Shown here one piece after another: positions 8,707 through 16,953 of a DNA stretch of 64,000 bases. The DNA comes from Sphingomonas sp. AX6. Lineage in GTDB: Bacteria; Pseudomonadota; Alphaproteobacteria; Sphingomonadales; Sphingomonadaceae. The position numbers and the translations under genes are program-made. The stretch is from assembly GCF_902506605.1 (NCBI RefSeq), contig NZ_LR733979.1, positions 197,468 to 261,467 on the forward strand, read 5' to 3'. The notes under the pieces were generated by a model. It was given only the letters and a program-made list of their open reading frames with translations, did no database searches and was not told the origin of the DNA. The stretch's first letter is position 1. Each line of letters opens with the position of its first letter.

Positions 8707-9003
8707 TCAGACCCCGGTCAGCAGCATGTCGAACGCGCCGATGATATCGAACCGGTAATTGCCCAGATGAGTGACGTGCTGTCGCAATTCACCTGTGCGA
8801 ACCGCCGTCGCGAACTGGGTCACCATCGCATAGCGCTCGCCATCAACATCGAAGACCGGATTTAACCGCGCTTTTCGCTCGGGTGCGTCAGTGATTGGAA
8901 TGAGCGGGGCGACAATCCGCGTGCCAAGATTTCCCAATGCGTCGGATTGGCAATCGACGAGTAATTCGCCTCGCGCGCCGCGATAGACATCGAACTGCGC
9001 CAT
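8707..9003 (-). CDS. ccdB: CcdB-family toxin
   Basis: A 98-residue protein starting MAQFDVYRG, with VDCQSDALGNLGTRIVAPLIP, NPVFDVDGERYAMVTQ and the terminal NYRFDIIGAFDMLLTG. These match the CcdB fold, which poisons DNA gyrase: the paired strands, the conserved LxVDxQS start, and the short C-terminal helix ending in a hydrophobic residue, a glycine and a final aliphatic residue. The upstream ccdA-like gene overlaps it by one base (TGATG), the standard antitoxin-first arrangement. Convergent with tldD, four bases away. Confidence 0.88.
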   Translation of the reverse strand: MAQFDVYRGARGELLVDCQSDALGNLGTRIVAPLIPITDAPERKARLNPVFDVDGERYAMVTQFATAVRTGELRQHVTHLGNYRFDIIGAFDMLLTGV

Positions 9004-9248
9004 CAGAACAAACGATAGCGCTCAAGCGGCAGGCCGTTCTGCTCCACCCAGCGATTGACCGATTCGGCCCATTCGCGATTCTCCTCCTTCCACAACCGGT
9101 CGCGTTCCTTCTTCGCGGCGTCTCGGATGGCCGCCTCGCTCACCTGCGACAGGTTGATCCCCGCCTGCCGTGCCGCGGCAACCACACCAGTGTCGATCGA
9201 CAGGTTGACGGGTTTGCGCTTGCCCGATGCGATGGGATCATGCTTCAT
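9003..9248 (-). CDS. ccdA: CcdA-family antitoxin
   Basis: An 81-residue protein starting MKHDP. It has a short ribbon-helix-helix DNA-binding part (KPVNLSIDTGVVAAARQAGINLSQV) followed by a charged segment with WKEENREWAESVNRWVEQNGLP, the CcdA region that neutralises the toxin. It sits directly upstream of ccdB with overlapping stop and start. CcdA usually represses its own operon together with CcdB; the roughly 50 bases upstream to the divergent DUF2007 gene must hold the promoter. Confidence 0.88.
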   Translation of the reverse strand: MKHDPIASGKRKPVNLSIDTGVVAAARQAGINLSQVSEAAIRDAAKKERDRLWKEENREWAESVNRWVEQNGLPLERYRLF

Positions 9249-9299
9249 GCGCAAAGAATATGCGCATCCCCCATGCGCGTCAATCGAAGGAAGATGCGC

Positions 9300-9515
9300 A
9301 TGGCACTGGTCGAAATCGGTCGCTTCGACATGTTCGAAGCGCATATTGTCGCCGGTCGGCTGGAGGCATCGGGCATCCCGGCTGTCTGTTTCGACACCGG
9401 CGCCAGCATCGCCGACGGCTCCGCATTGCTGATCCCCGTGCGGGTCATGGTCGATGACGAAGACGAGGACGCTGCGCGAGAACTGCTCTCCCGACCCGAC
9501 GACCAGACTGCCTAA
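9300..9515 (+). CDS. DUF2007 domain protein
   Basis: A 71-residue acidic protein, MALVEIGRFDMFEAHIVAGRL at the start and VMVDDEDEDAARELLS near the end. This is the pattern of the DUF2007 (putative signal-transducing) family, whose members are thought to resemble the small regulatory PII/ACT-like fold; their function is not established. An AAGGAAG stretch lies about 6 bases before the ATG. It sits just upstream of the glnK-amtB operon but has its own start and is separated by a sigma-54 promoter. Confidence 0.75.
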   Translation: MALVEIGRFDMFEAHIVAGRLEASGIPAVCFDTGASIADGSALLIPVRVMVDDEDEDAARELLSRPDDQTA

Positions 9516-9606
9516 ATTTCGGGCACCATTTCGCATCTGCACAAATTTCTGACTGCCCGCGACATTTGCTTTCGCCAAAGGCGTTGAAAACGCGTCGGTT
9601 CGACTC

Positions 9607-9622
9607 TGGCACAACCTTTGCT
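9607..9622 (+). promoter_or_regulatory. Sigma-54 promoter of glnK-amtB
   Basis: TGGCAC at 9607-9612 followed by 5 bases and TTGCT at 9618-9622 matches the -24/-12 consensus TGGCAC-N5-TTGCW perfectly, with GG and GC correctly spaced. It lies 37 bases before the glnK start. NtrC-activated transcription under nitrogen limitation is the expected regulation for this operon. Confidence 0.9.
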
Positions 9623-9659
9623 GCATTGCCCTTGGGAAAAACCAAAACAAGGGGGCGGC

Positions 9660-9998
9660 ATGAAACTGGTCATCGCCATCATCAAGCCATTCAAGCTCGA
9701 TGACGTGCGCGAGGCACTGACGGAAGTCGGCGTCGCGGGCATGACGGTCAGCGAAGTAAAGGGGTTCGGGCGGCAAAAAGGTCAGACCGAAATCTATCGC
9801 GGGGCCGAATACAGCACCAACATGGTGCCCAAGATCAAACTCGAGATCGTCTGCGCCACCGACCTGTGCGACCGCGTCGTGGAGGCGATCCAGGCGTCGG
9901 CCAACACCGGCGCGATCGGCGACGGCAAGATCTTCGTTCTCGATGTCGGACAAGCGGTGCGCATCCGCACCGGCGAAACCGATCAGACCGCGCTGTGA
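9660..9998 (+). CDS. glnK: Nitrogen regulatory PII protein GlnK
   Basis: A 112-residue PII signal protein. It has the N-terminal MKLVIAIIKPFKLDDV, the T-loop with the uridylylation tyrosine in GAEYSTN (near residue 51), and the C-terminal GDGKIFVLDVGQAVRIRTGE, the two PII signatures. PII trimers sense 2-oxoglutarate, ATP/ADP and, by uridylylation, glutamine. It directly precedes amtB, the usual partner that GlnK plugs when ammonium is plentiful, so GlnK rather than GlnB is the likely paralogue. Its stop overlaps a possible start of amtB. Confidence 0.95.
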   Translation: MKLVIAIIKPFKLDDVREALTEVGVAGMTVSEVKGFGRQKGQTEIYRGAEYSTNMVPKIKLEIVCATDLCDRVVEAIQASANTGAIGDGKIFVLDVGQAVRIRTGETDQTAL

Positions 9999-10009
9999 TG
10001 GGGGTCCAC

Positions 10010-11365
10010 ATGAACAACATGCTTACCAAAGCCGGCATGGCCGGCGCGACGCTCGCCGCGTCGCTGTTCGCCGCCATGCCCGCCTGGGCACAGGACGTCG
10101 CGGAAGCCGCGGCGCCGACGCCCGACAAGGGCGACACCGCCTGGATGATGACCGCGACGGTGCTGGTGATGGCGATGATCGTCCCCGGCCTCGCGCTGTT
10201 TTACGGCGGCCTCGTCCGTACCAAGAACATGCTGTCGGTCCTGACCCAGGTGCTTGCGGTCGCCGCGCTCGCGATGATCCTGTGGGTCGTCTATGGCTAT
10301 GGCCTCGCCTTTGGCGGCGATTTCAACCGGTTCATCTCGACCGGCAAATTCTTCCTGGCGGGCGTCACCGCGGATTCGACGGTCGCGACCTTTACCGACG
10401 GCGTGGTCATCCCCGAATTCGTGTTCATCGCGTTCCAGATGACTTTTTCCGCGATCACGGTCGCGCTGGTCGTCGGCGGGCTGGTCGAGCGGATGAAATT
10501 CTCCGCGTTGATGGTGTTCGCGCTGATCTGGCTGACCATCGTCTATTATCCGGTCGCGCACATGGTCTGGTATCTAGGTGGCACCGACGAAGCGACGGGC
10601 CTGATCTTCGGCTGGGGCGCGCTCGATTTCGCAGGCGGCACGGTGGTTCACATCAACGCCGGCGTCTCGGCGCTGGTCGGCTGTCTGATCCTGGGCAAGC
10701 GCCTGGGCTACAAGAAAGACGTGATGGCGCCGCATTCGCTGACCATGACGCTGATCGGCACCGGGCTGCTATGGGTCGGCTGGTTCGGCTTCAACGCAGG
10801 GTCGGCCCTTGAAGCCAATGGTTCGGCGGGCCTCGCCCTCATCAACACCTTTGTCGCGACCGCGGCGGGCGTGCTGTTCTGGATGCTGACCGAGCGCGTG
10901 TTGGGCCACAAGGGATCGCTGCTGGGCGCGTGTTCGGGAGCGATCGCGGGTCTGGTCGCGGTCACCCCGGCCGCGGGCAATTCGGGCCCGTTCGGCGCGA
11001 TCCTGCTCGGCGCGATCGCGGCGATCGTCTGCGCGTGGTTCGTGGTGTCGATCAAGCCCAAGCTCGAACTCGACGATTCGCTCGACGTGTTCGGCATCCA
11101 CGGCATTGGCGGCATCATCGGTTCGATCGGCACCGCCTTCACCATGCTGCCCGCGCTGGGCGGCCCCGGTGACGCCGATTATGCGCTGGGCGGCCAGCTC
11201 TATACCCAGGTCATCTCGGTCCTGGTCGCGATTGCATGGGCAGGCGTCGGCTCGGCGATCGCGTTCGGTGCAGCCAAGGCCCTCACCGGCGGACGCGTCA
11301 GCGAAGAGGTGGAGCGCGAAGGCCTCGACCTCGGCGAGCATGGCGAACGCGCCTATAATTATTGA
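10010..11365 (+). CDS. amtB: Ammonium transporter AmtB
   Basis: About 451 residues. A cleavable signal peptide (hydrophobic segment ending AMPAWAQD) is followed by ten or eleven membrane helices. Recognisable family stretches are ALFYGGLVRTKNMLSVL, the signature LDFAGGTVVHINAGVSALVG near residue 205 with the pore histidine, and DSLDVFGIHGIGGIIGSIG holding the second pore histidine. It imports ammonium. In-frame ATGs at 9998 and 10019 are alternative starts; 10010 has GGGG just upstream and gives a sensible signal peptide. It forms an operon with glnK and ends before a strong terminator. Confidence 0.94.
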   Translation: MNNMLTKAGMAGATLAASLFAAMPAWAQDVAEAAAPTPDKGDTAWMMTATVLVMAMIVPGLALFYGGLVRTKNMLSVLTQVLAVAALAMILWVVYGYGLAFGGDFNRFISTGKFFLAGVTADSTVATFTDGVVIPEFVFIAFQMTFSAITVALVVGGLVERMKFSALMVFALIWLTIVYYPVAHMVWYLGGTDEATGLIFGWGALDFAGGTVVHINAGVSALVGCLILGKRLGYKKDVMAPHSLTMTLIGTGLLWVGWFGFNAGSALEANGSAGLALINTFVATAAGVLFWMLTERVLGHKGSLLGACSGAIAGLVAVTPAAGNSGPFGAILLGAIAAIVCAWFVVSIKPKLELDDSLDVFGIHGIGGIIGSIGTAFTMLPALGGPGDADYALGGQLYTQVISVLVAIAWAGVGSAIAFGAAKALTGGRVSEEVEREGLDLGEHGERAYNY

Positions 11366-11427
11366 CGAGCTTGGGGAGGGGGACCGCATCCACCCTCCCC
11401 ACCCACGGGTTCCTCCTGCGGACGACT

Positions 11428-11459
11428 GGGCCGGTGAGCGATCACCGGCCCATTTTTTT
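11428..11459 (+). terminator. Rho-independent terminator after amtB
   Basis: A 10-base perfect stem GGGCCGGTGA / TCACCGGCCC with a 4-base loop is followed by A and seven T residues. It lies 62 bases after the amtB stop and should end the glnK-amtB transcript. Confidence 0.9.
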
Positions 11460-11486
11460 GAGCGCGGCGCACAACCACTCGTCCCC

Positions 11487-11514
11487 GTCGCCCCGGCCGA
11501 CGTGCCGGGGTCCA
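11487..11514. repeat. Single REP-like arm
   Basis: GTCGCCCCGGCCGACGTGCCGGGGTCCA is a variant of the arm at 5140 with one change in the GTCAC start. It folds through CCCCGGC/GCCGGGG. No inverted partner follows within 150 bases, unlike the paired copies. Confidence 0.7.
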
Positions 11515-11570
11515 CCAAGCCGCTTGCCCGACGATGACGGTGGAATGCCCAGCGTGCGGCTAAATTGGAA

Positions 11571-11736
11571 ATTGATTCGTGCGGAGGCCCAGAGGGCGCG
11601 GAGGGGGTGGGCCTTAAACACCGCGAAGCGGCCCCAACCGGCGATTTGCGAATAGCGTTACAGGCGGCGGCTAACGCGGACTCTCTGCGCCTCTGCGCGA
11701 ACTCCTTCTTCTCTTCGCGCCTCCGCGTGAATCAAT
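11571..11736. repeat. Long-spaced inverted repeat
   Basis: The 18-base arm at 11571-11588 (ATTGATTCGTGCGGAGGC) is matched by an inverted arm at 11719-11736 with two mismatches, about 130 bases apart. Inside, CAGAGGGCGCGGAG and CTCTGCGCCTCTGCG are also roughly complementary, so the whole element could fold into one long imperfect hairpin. It looks like a third intergenic repeat family. Confidence 0.6.
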
Positions 11737-11773
11737 GCATACCGACGAACACCGCGTCTAATCCAGAACCGCC

Positions 11774-12742
11774 CTACGGCGTCCGCCGCACCGCGGGCAT
11801 CGCGTTACAAATATCCGCCCCGCCCAGCTGAACGGTAAAGAATGGCGGCTCGCGATTCTCGCGCATCTTCACCCAGGCCGCAAAGCGCGGGTTGTCGGTT
11901 GCGCGATACTCGAACCGCGGCCGTTCTCCGACCGGCAACTCGCTCGCCAGCCGCACCGTATCGATCCGCACATATTGCTTGGGATCGTCGTAAATCCCCA
12001 GCGCTTCCATCCCCCGCGGCAAGACCGTCAGATGCTCGATCCCTTCGACGATCCGCCCGGCCAGCGCGATGTTGCGGTCCAGATGCCGCGGTCCATGCCC
12101 GATCACGGTATAAAGGTCGCTTCCCGTGCCCGTGCTCGGTGCCAGATCGCGCGCCACACCGACCATGCCGTAACAATGCGGCATCCACGACCGATCGCCA
12201 TCGCCCACCAGCGGCCAACCGTCGGCGCTGTATCCCGATCGTGCGGCATAGGGGTCGCGCCGCGACAGCATCGTCACCCCGTCCCAGCCCGCCCAGTCAT
12301 ATTCGGGCGGCGGATTGGCAACGACCCCCGGCTGCGGTTTCTTCTCGGTCGGATCCCCCCATTGCACGACATAATTGTCCTGCACCCGGTACACGCTTTC
12401 GCCATCCCACCACTGCGCCACGGCCAGTTTGCGGATGTTGTCGACATGCACCGGTGCGTATCGCGGCGCCAGCCGGATGACGATCCGCCGGTCGCCCGAC
12501 AGAGTCATCACCAGCAACTCGTCGGCGGGAATCCCACGCCAATCCTCCGCCGCCGCATCCCATGGATTGAAAGCTGTCGCAGACGCCGGTAAAGGCGCTG
12601 CGACGGGCACAGGCGAGGGTTGCGGAACCGCCTGTGGCGCGGGCGACGGCGCAGGCTGGGTTTGAACGAGCACAAGAAGCGCAAACAGGCTGGTCAACAT
12701 GGCCACCAGTGTTGGCACGACCGCCCGCCCCCACGCAATCAC
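11774..12742 (-). CDS. Cyclophilin-type peptidyl-prolyl isomerase, membrane-anchored
   Basis: A 322-residue protein. An N-terminal hydrophobic segment (about residues 9-27, LVAMLTSLFALLVLVQ) anchors or exports it. A Pro/Ala-rich linker follows, then a cyclophilin-like domain from about residue 75 with VHVDNIRKLAVAQWWDGESVYRV, HCYGMVGVARDLAPSTGTGSDLYTVIG and the late DRNIALAGRIVEGIEHL. Such proteins catalyse cis-trans isomerisation of prolyl bonds during folding in the periplasm. The domain carries insertions relative to minimal cyclophilins. The listed start is GTG; an ATG 14 codons downstream (12700) is a weaker alternative that shortens the signal. Confidence 0.85.
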   Translation of the reverse strand: MIAWGRAVVPTLVAMLTSLFALLVLVQTQPAPSPAPQAVPQPSPVPVAAPLPASATAFNPWDAAAEDWRGIPADELLVMTLSGDRRIVIRLAPRYAPVHVDNIRKLAVAQWWDGESVYRVQDNYVVQWGDPTEKKPQPGVVANPPPEYDWAGWDGVTMLSRRDPYAARSGYSADGWPLVGDGDRSWMPHCYGMVGVARDLAPSTGTGSDLYTVIGHGPRHLDRNIALAGRIVEGIEHLTVLPRGMEALGIYDDPKQYVRIDTVRLASELPVGERPRFEYRATDNPRFAAWVKMRENREPPFFTVQLGGADICNAMPAVRRTP

Positions 12743-12808
12743 CCTTGCGCTTGCGAACCCCCGCTCGCTCGCCTAGGGGAACCGCCTGTCCAGGCATTCA
12801 AACCCTGC

Positions 12809-12899
12809 GGAGCGGTGGCCGAGTGGTCGAAGGCGCTCGCCTGGAAAGTGAGTATACGTCAAAAGCGTATCGTGGGTTCGAATCCCACCCGCTCCGCCA
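12809..12899 (+). tRNA. tRNA-Ser (anticodon GGA)
   Basis: Ninety-one bases with acceptor stem GGAGCGG/CCGCTCC, D-arm GGCCGAGTGGTCGAAGGC, anticodon arm CTCGC-CTGGAAA-GTGAG giving anticodon GGA, a long variable arm (TATACG...CGTAT) typical of class II tRNAs, T-arm GTGGGTTCGAATCCCAC and encoded CCA. GGA reads serine UCC/UCU codons. Confidence 0.97.
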
Positions 12900-12938
12900 A
12901 GGCCTTAGCCGACCTGAAGTCCTGTACGGCACCACCGG

Positions 12939-14183
12939 CTATTTCTGCTGATCCTGGTCGAGTTCGAGCCAATCCGTCGGCGGCAGCCCATAGAGCATGT
13001 CCATGAATTCGAGCTGAAGTCGCGCCGGCTTGGGCTGGTTGCTGTTCCACAGCATGACGATGCCGCTCTGGTGAAGCGGATCGAACAGGATCAGCGCCCC
13101 GTAACCATCGACCGATCCGCGATGTCCCACCAGTTTACGGCCGGCATAGGTAAAGGTTCGCCATCCCAGCCCGTAACCCGCATCGGTCAGCGCGCGGTCC
13201 ATCGCTCCGCGCCGCCCACGCGGGGGCGTCGCCACGATGGGACGCTGCATCCTTTCGATTGCGGCGGGTGACAGGATTTCCGGCGCACCGGCCAACTGCG
13301 CGCGCATCCACAGCAGCAGATCGCGGATGGATGCGTTGACGCCACCCGCCGCCGGGACGCGGTAGTAATTGTCGTTCACGATCGTCGGCACCCGCCCCCG
13401 GCGATGCGGCCTTGCCCAACTGGGTGCGCGTTCCAGTCCGGCGCGGCCGATGCTGGTGCGCGTCATGCCGAGCGGCGCGAACAGCCGATCGGCGGCGAAC
13501 CGGGCATAGTCCCGTCCAGACGCGCGCTCGACGATCTCGGCGGCGGCATCGAATGCGATATTCTGATAGGCATGGCACGTCCCCGGCGGACAATAAGGCG
13601 GCAGTGAACCAAGCGCGGCTCGAAGCGCCTTGGGATCCTCACCGGCCTCCAGCCGATCGTCCCAAGCATTTCGGACCAGGCCTGTCCGATGCGAGAGGAT
13701 GTCGGCCACGCTGATACTGGTCACGCCACCCGGGAGTGTCAGCGTCGTGCCCGACGCCGCCACCGGGGCGTCGAGGGACAAGCGCTTTTCCTCTGCCAGG
13801 CCGACCACCAGCGCGGCCGCCACGCCCTTCGAAAGCGATGCCCAACGAAACACGGTGTCCGGGGTCACCGCTGATCCCGACCCGGCCAGCGTCTCCCCAT
13901 ATCCCTTGGCGAAGCGCACCTGCCCCATCTCGATGGTCCCGACCGCCAGTCCCACCATGTCGGGGTCGCGCATCAACGCGACGATGCGATCATCAAGCCG
14001 TCGGTAATCGACAAGCGACGGGCGTCCGTCCTCGACCGGATCGGCCGGATGGCGCATCATGGCTCGATCGGATGCGGAGCGCGATGCGGCCTGATCCGGA
14101 CCATCGCCTCCAGACAGCGCCGCGCCGACCGATAGTGCCAATGCGACCAAGCCCGCCATCAGCATCATCGTTCGCCGCGCCAT
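12939..14183 (-). CDS. Serine hydrolase, class C beta-lactamase/esterase family
   Basis: A 414-residue exported protein. The ATG at 14183 follows a GGGGTGA ribosome site and opens a signal peptide (ARRTMMLMAGLVALALSVG). The beta-lactamase-related fold is shown by the SxxK motif in FRWASLSKGVAAALV near residue 115, the YxN motif in YQNIAFDAAAEIVERASG near 205, and the third-motif equivalent GHRGSVDGYGA near 365. Proteins of this type act as esterases, D-aminopeptidases or penicillin-binding proteins, and only some as beta-lactamases; the substrate is not readable here. The upstream open extension to 14423 is rejected because it lacks conserved sequence and the signal starts at 14183. Confidence 0.85.
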   Translation of the reverse strand: MARRTMMLMAGLVALALSVGAALSGGDGPDQAASRSASDRAMMRHPADPVEDGRPSLVDYRRLDDRIVALMRDPDMVGLAVGTIEMGQVRFAKGYGETLAGSGSAVTPDTVFRWASLSKGVAAALVVGLAEEKRLSLDAPVAASGTTLTLPGGVTSISVADILSHRTGLVRNAWDDRLEAGEDPKALRAALGSLPPYCPPGTCHAYQNIAFDAAAEIVERASGRDYARFAADRLFAPLGMTRTSIGRAGLERAPSWARPHRRGRVPTIVNDNYYRVPAAGGVNASIRDLLLWMRAQLAGAPEILSPAAIERMQRPIVATPPRGRRGAMDRALTDAGYGLGWRTFTYAGRKLVGHRGSVDGYGALILFDPLHQSGIVMLWNSNQPKPARLQLEFMDMLYGLPPTDWLELDQDQQK

Positions 14184-14426
14184 CGTCACCCCGCCTGAAT
14201 CCCATACCCGAATAGATTGACGGCGGGTGCTGATCGACAGCGCGACCACCCGCCGCAAATGCTTGGCACGTCGTTGCTTAGACCGGGGGAAGGGCGGTGG
14301 AAAGCGCTGGCCTGACGCCCTTCGACCCGGCATCTGGTCGGGTGAGCTGCCAATTGATCCGGCACTTTCGGAAACGGTCGGGCGAAGCGGTGGGAAATCG
14401 TCGCCGATGACCGCCGCTTGCAACCG

Positions 14427-15323
14427 CTAGTCCGCCAACCGGTCCTGACCGGGCACGAACGGCGTCAGCACCGCCGGATCGGCACTGACTTGCGCGGCGC
14501 GGATATCGAGCAGCTTCATGCGCAGACCTTGGGGCAAGCGACCGAGCAACTGTGTTTTCCATCCCCCGCCGATCCTATGTCCCTGGATATCCGGGGTGGC
14601 ACCCTTTTTGGCCCATTCGGCGCTATAGTCGCTTTGCTGGGGGGTGTTCGCAAAGATCGGCACGTCCGACACCCGCTGGGCGATCACGAACAGATACGTT
14701 GATCGTCGTGGCGCGTTATACCCCACTCTGCGCCCCGCTGTGGCGGGATCGCGTGCGCGCAGCCAATCGGCGTCGAGGAACATGGGCACCAGAAACACGT
14801 CGCGGATGCGGTAGCCATTCTCGCTCGACAAGGTGCGGAAGAATAATTCCGGGCTGAACTGATAGAAACCGTGGCCCATTTCGTTGTTCGACGGCACCGC
14901 GATGATCAAATGCCCCCCGACGCGGGGCAGCGCCATGTAATTGGCAAGCGCCGACGAGCAATTGAACACATGTTCCAGCGTCCCGCCGTCGAACACGGTC
15001 GAAAACCGCGTTCCCATCTCGGCAGGCAGGGGCTGGTTGAGGTCGTGGACCAGTGTGGCGCCTTCGAAATCGGAGATATCGAGCGAATCGACCTGTCGCG
15101 CACCCAACCGACGGAACAACGCATCGCTGAACCGGTTCTCCTGCCCCGACAGCGCCTCGGCCTCCTCCGCCGAGACGGGGTCGCCGAACGATGCGAGCGC
15201 GGCCCCCATGTCCGATGGCGAAATCAACAGATCCTGACGCCCGATGGTCAGCGTATCGCCGAAATCCACGCCCGCCGCCTTGGCCGCGAGGAGCAGTTTG
15301 ACCGTCTGTAGTTCGATACCCAT
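14427..15323 (-). CDS. Class I methyltransferase-like protein of the polysaccharide locus
   Basis: A 298-residue soluble protein. The middle has VDSLDISDFEGATLVHDLNQ, then FSTVFDGGTLEHVFNCSSAL and GGHLIIAVPSNNEMGHGFYQF. This layout, with an acidic loop after strand 2, a GTLEHV motif and a 'leader deposits in polar loop' near the end, is that of divergent SAM-dependent methyltransferases found in polysaccharide gene clusters. The glycine-rich SAM loop is not typical, so catalytic activity is not assured. It lies 27 bases downstream of the Wzx-like flippase gene and is probably cotranscribed with it. Confidence 0.6.
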   Translation of the reverse strand: MGIELQTVKLLLAAKAAGVDFGDTLTIGRQDLLISPSDMGAALASFGDPVSAEEAEALSGQENRFSDALFRRLGARQVDSLDISDFEGATLVHDLNQPLPAEMGTRFSTVFDGGTLEHVFNCSSALANYMALPRVGGHLIIAVPSNNEMGHGFYQFSPELFFRTLSSENGYRIRDVFLVPMFLDADWLRARDPATAGRRVGYNAPRRSTYLFVIAQRVSDVPIFANTPQQSDYSAEWAKKGATPDIQGHRIGGGWKTQLLGRLPQGLRMKLLDIRAAQVSADPAVLTPFVPGQDRLAD

Positions 15324-15350
15324 GGCCGCGTTCGTAATGCAGCGCGTTTT

Positions 15351-16808
15351 CTAAGTCGATGGTGCCGTTGAAATGCGGTTGCGCAATTGCGTTGTCAGGC
15401 GCACCATCTCGACGAACAGCGGATGTCCCATGATGCGGAGCGACACCACCCACAACGCGATTCCCCCCGCGATCGCCATCGCGATTGTCGAGAGCGACGT
15501 CGCCGGGCTCCAGTCGTTTTGGATCATCACGGCCAGCGCGGGCGCGGTTGCCGCGGCGGCAAGCACCGCCCCGCGCAGATAGACCACGAACAATTCGCGG
15601 CGCGCCGCACCCGAGAGTCGAGGGAGCAAGGGCACGAAGAGCGCGACCCCGAGCAGCGCGTCCAACAGCCGGGCGAGCGCCGCTCCCAGCAAGCCGAACG
15701 TACAGCCGATCGCGAACGCCGCCAGCCCGACGACCGACCGGATCATCTCAAGCCAGGTCTGTTGCGCCAGCCGATCGCGCAGGATGAACAGCTCGTGGTT
15801 CATCGCAAAGCACAGGCAGATCGCCTGCGACAACAGCAGCACCGTCAGCGGCGGCGCCGCCGCGAGCCACCGCTCGCCGAACAGGATGAGGATCACCGGC
15901 CCGGCCAGGATCGCCAGCCCGGCCAGCAGCGGCCACAGCAGCGCCAGGACTATATCCAGCCCCTTGAGATAGCTGGTCGACGTGCCGATCCCCGACCGGT
16001 GGTCCTCGGCAAGCCGCGGGAACAACACCCGCGCCAAGCTGCCATACAAATTCTGGTAGAGCGTGTTCGTCAGCGCGCTGGCCCGCGAATAGATTCCGAG
16101 CGGCGCGAATCCCAGGATGCGCCCCAGGATAAAGTCCGCTGCGCGGGCCGATGCGGTCGAAACCCCGCTGATCGCCAGCGTCTGGAACCCGAACCCGATC
16201 ATCTTGCGCCATCCGAGGATCGACACCGATACCCCGATATGGCGTCGTCCGAAAATCGAAAAGCCCAGCGCCCCGACCACCGCCTGGGTCAGCCCCCCAT
16301 AGGCCGCGCTGAGTGCCCCCGCACCGTACCAGGCCGCAACGATACTGACCAACGCCCCCATCACTGCACGCGCGGTCGTGACCAGCGAAATCACCCGAAA
16401 ATTCATTTCCCGCTGAAGCATCGTGGCGGGACGCAATTCGAATGCGTTCAGCAGCGGAACCACCGACAACAGGTGCAGCACCGATCGCACCTGGGGCTCG
16501 CCAGCCGTGATCCAGTCGGAATATCCGGCCGCGAACACGATTCCCGCCAATGCGACGCACAATACGCCGTTCAGCGTGAATGCCGTCGACAGCGTGCCCG
16601 GCGTCAGCTTTTCTTCGCGGATGACATAATTGCCGACGCCAAAGGCGGAGATCGCTTGCAGGACACCCACGATTGCTAAGCCCGCGGCGTAGATCCCGAT
16701 TTCGCGGGCCGTCAGCATCCGGGTCAACAGCACCGTCGCACCGAAGGTCGCGGCAAACGACATCATCTGACCGGTCAGCGACCAGGCGAATGCCGATCGA
16801 AGCGACAT
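15351..16808 (-). CDS. Wzx-like polysaccharide flippase
   Basis: A 485-residue integral membrane protein with twelve to fourteen predicted helices, starting MSLRSAFAWSLTGQMMSFAATFGATVLLTRML. The N-terminal pattern and helix layout, including an early EIGIYAAGLAIVGVLQAISAFGVGNYVI stretch, fit the lipopolysaccharide-biosynthesis/WzxC branch of the MOP exporter superfamily. These flip lipid-linked repeat units across the inner membrane. Divergent from the GT4 gene at 16954, with 145 bases between them that should hold both promoters. It is the flippase expected for the Wzx/Wzy pathway of this locus. Confidence 0.87.
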   Translation of the reverse strand: MSLRSAFAWSLTGQMMSFAATFGATVLLTRMLTAREIGIYAAGLAIVGVLQAISAFGVGNYVIREEKLTPGTLSTAFTLNGVLCVALAGIVFAAGYSDWITAGEPQVRSVLHLLSVVPLLNAFELRPATMLQREMNFRVISLVTTARAVMGALVSIVAAWYGAGALSAAYGGLTQAVVGALGFSIFGRRHIGVSVSILGWRKMIGFGFQTLAISGVSTASARAADFILGRILGFAPLGIYSRASALTNTLYQNLYGSLARVLFPRLAEDHRSGIGTSTSYLKGLDIVLALLWPLLAGLAILAGPVILILFGERWLAAAPPLTVLLLSQAICLCFAMNHELFILRDRLAQQTWLEMIRSVVGLAAFAIGCTFGLLGAALARLLDALLGVALFVPLLPRLSGAARRELFVVYLRGAVLAAAATAPALAVMIQNDWSPATSLSTIAMAIAGGIALWVVSLRIMGHPLFVEMVRLTTQLRNRISTAPST

Positions 16809-16953
16809 CAGAGCGTGCTACGCATATCTGGAGAAACCCGAAATTCGCACGGCGACGGGACCGTGTCGCGCGGATAGCCGTCCCCATGCCCGGCTGCAAG
16901 CCGCGGAGGCCTGCGCTTGCCAAACCGGCCGGGCTTCGCCAAGGCCAAGCGTA

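Larger units (their letters stand above)
11366..11773. other. Intergenic stretch after amtB
   Basis: About 408 bases without a gene between the convergent amtB and cyclophilin genes. It holds a terminator (11428-11459), a single REP-like arm (11487-11514) and a long-spaced inverted repeat (11571-11736). I see no credible open frame. Confidence 0.6.

Noticed and set aside
12809..12899. tRNA-Ser as an integration site for the polysaccharide locus
   Set aside because: No integrase and no repeat of the tRNA 3' end at the other border (around 48.4 kb) could be seen; a normal serine hydrolase gene lies between.
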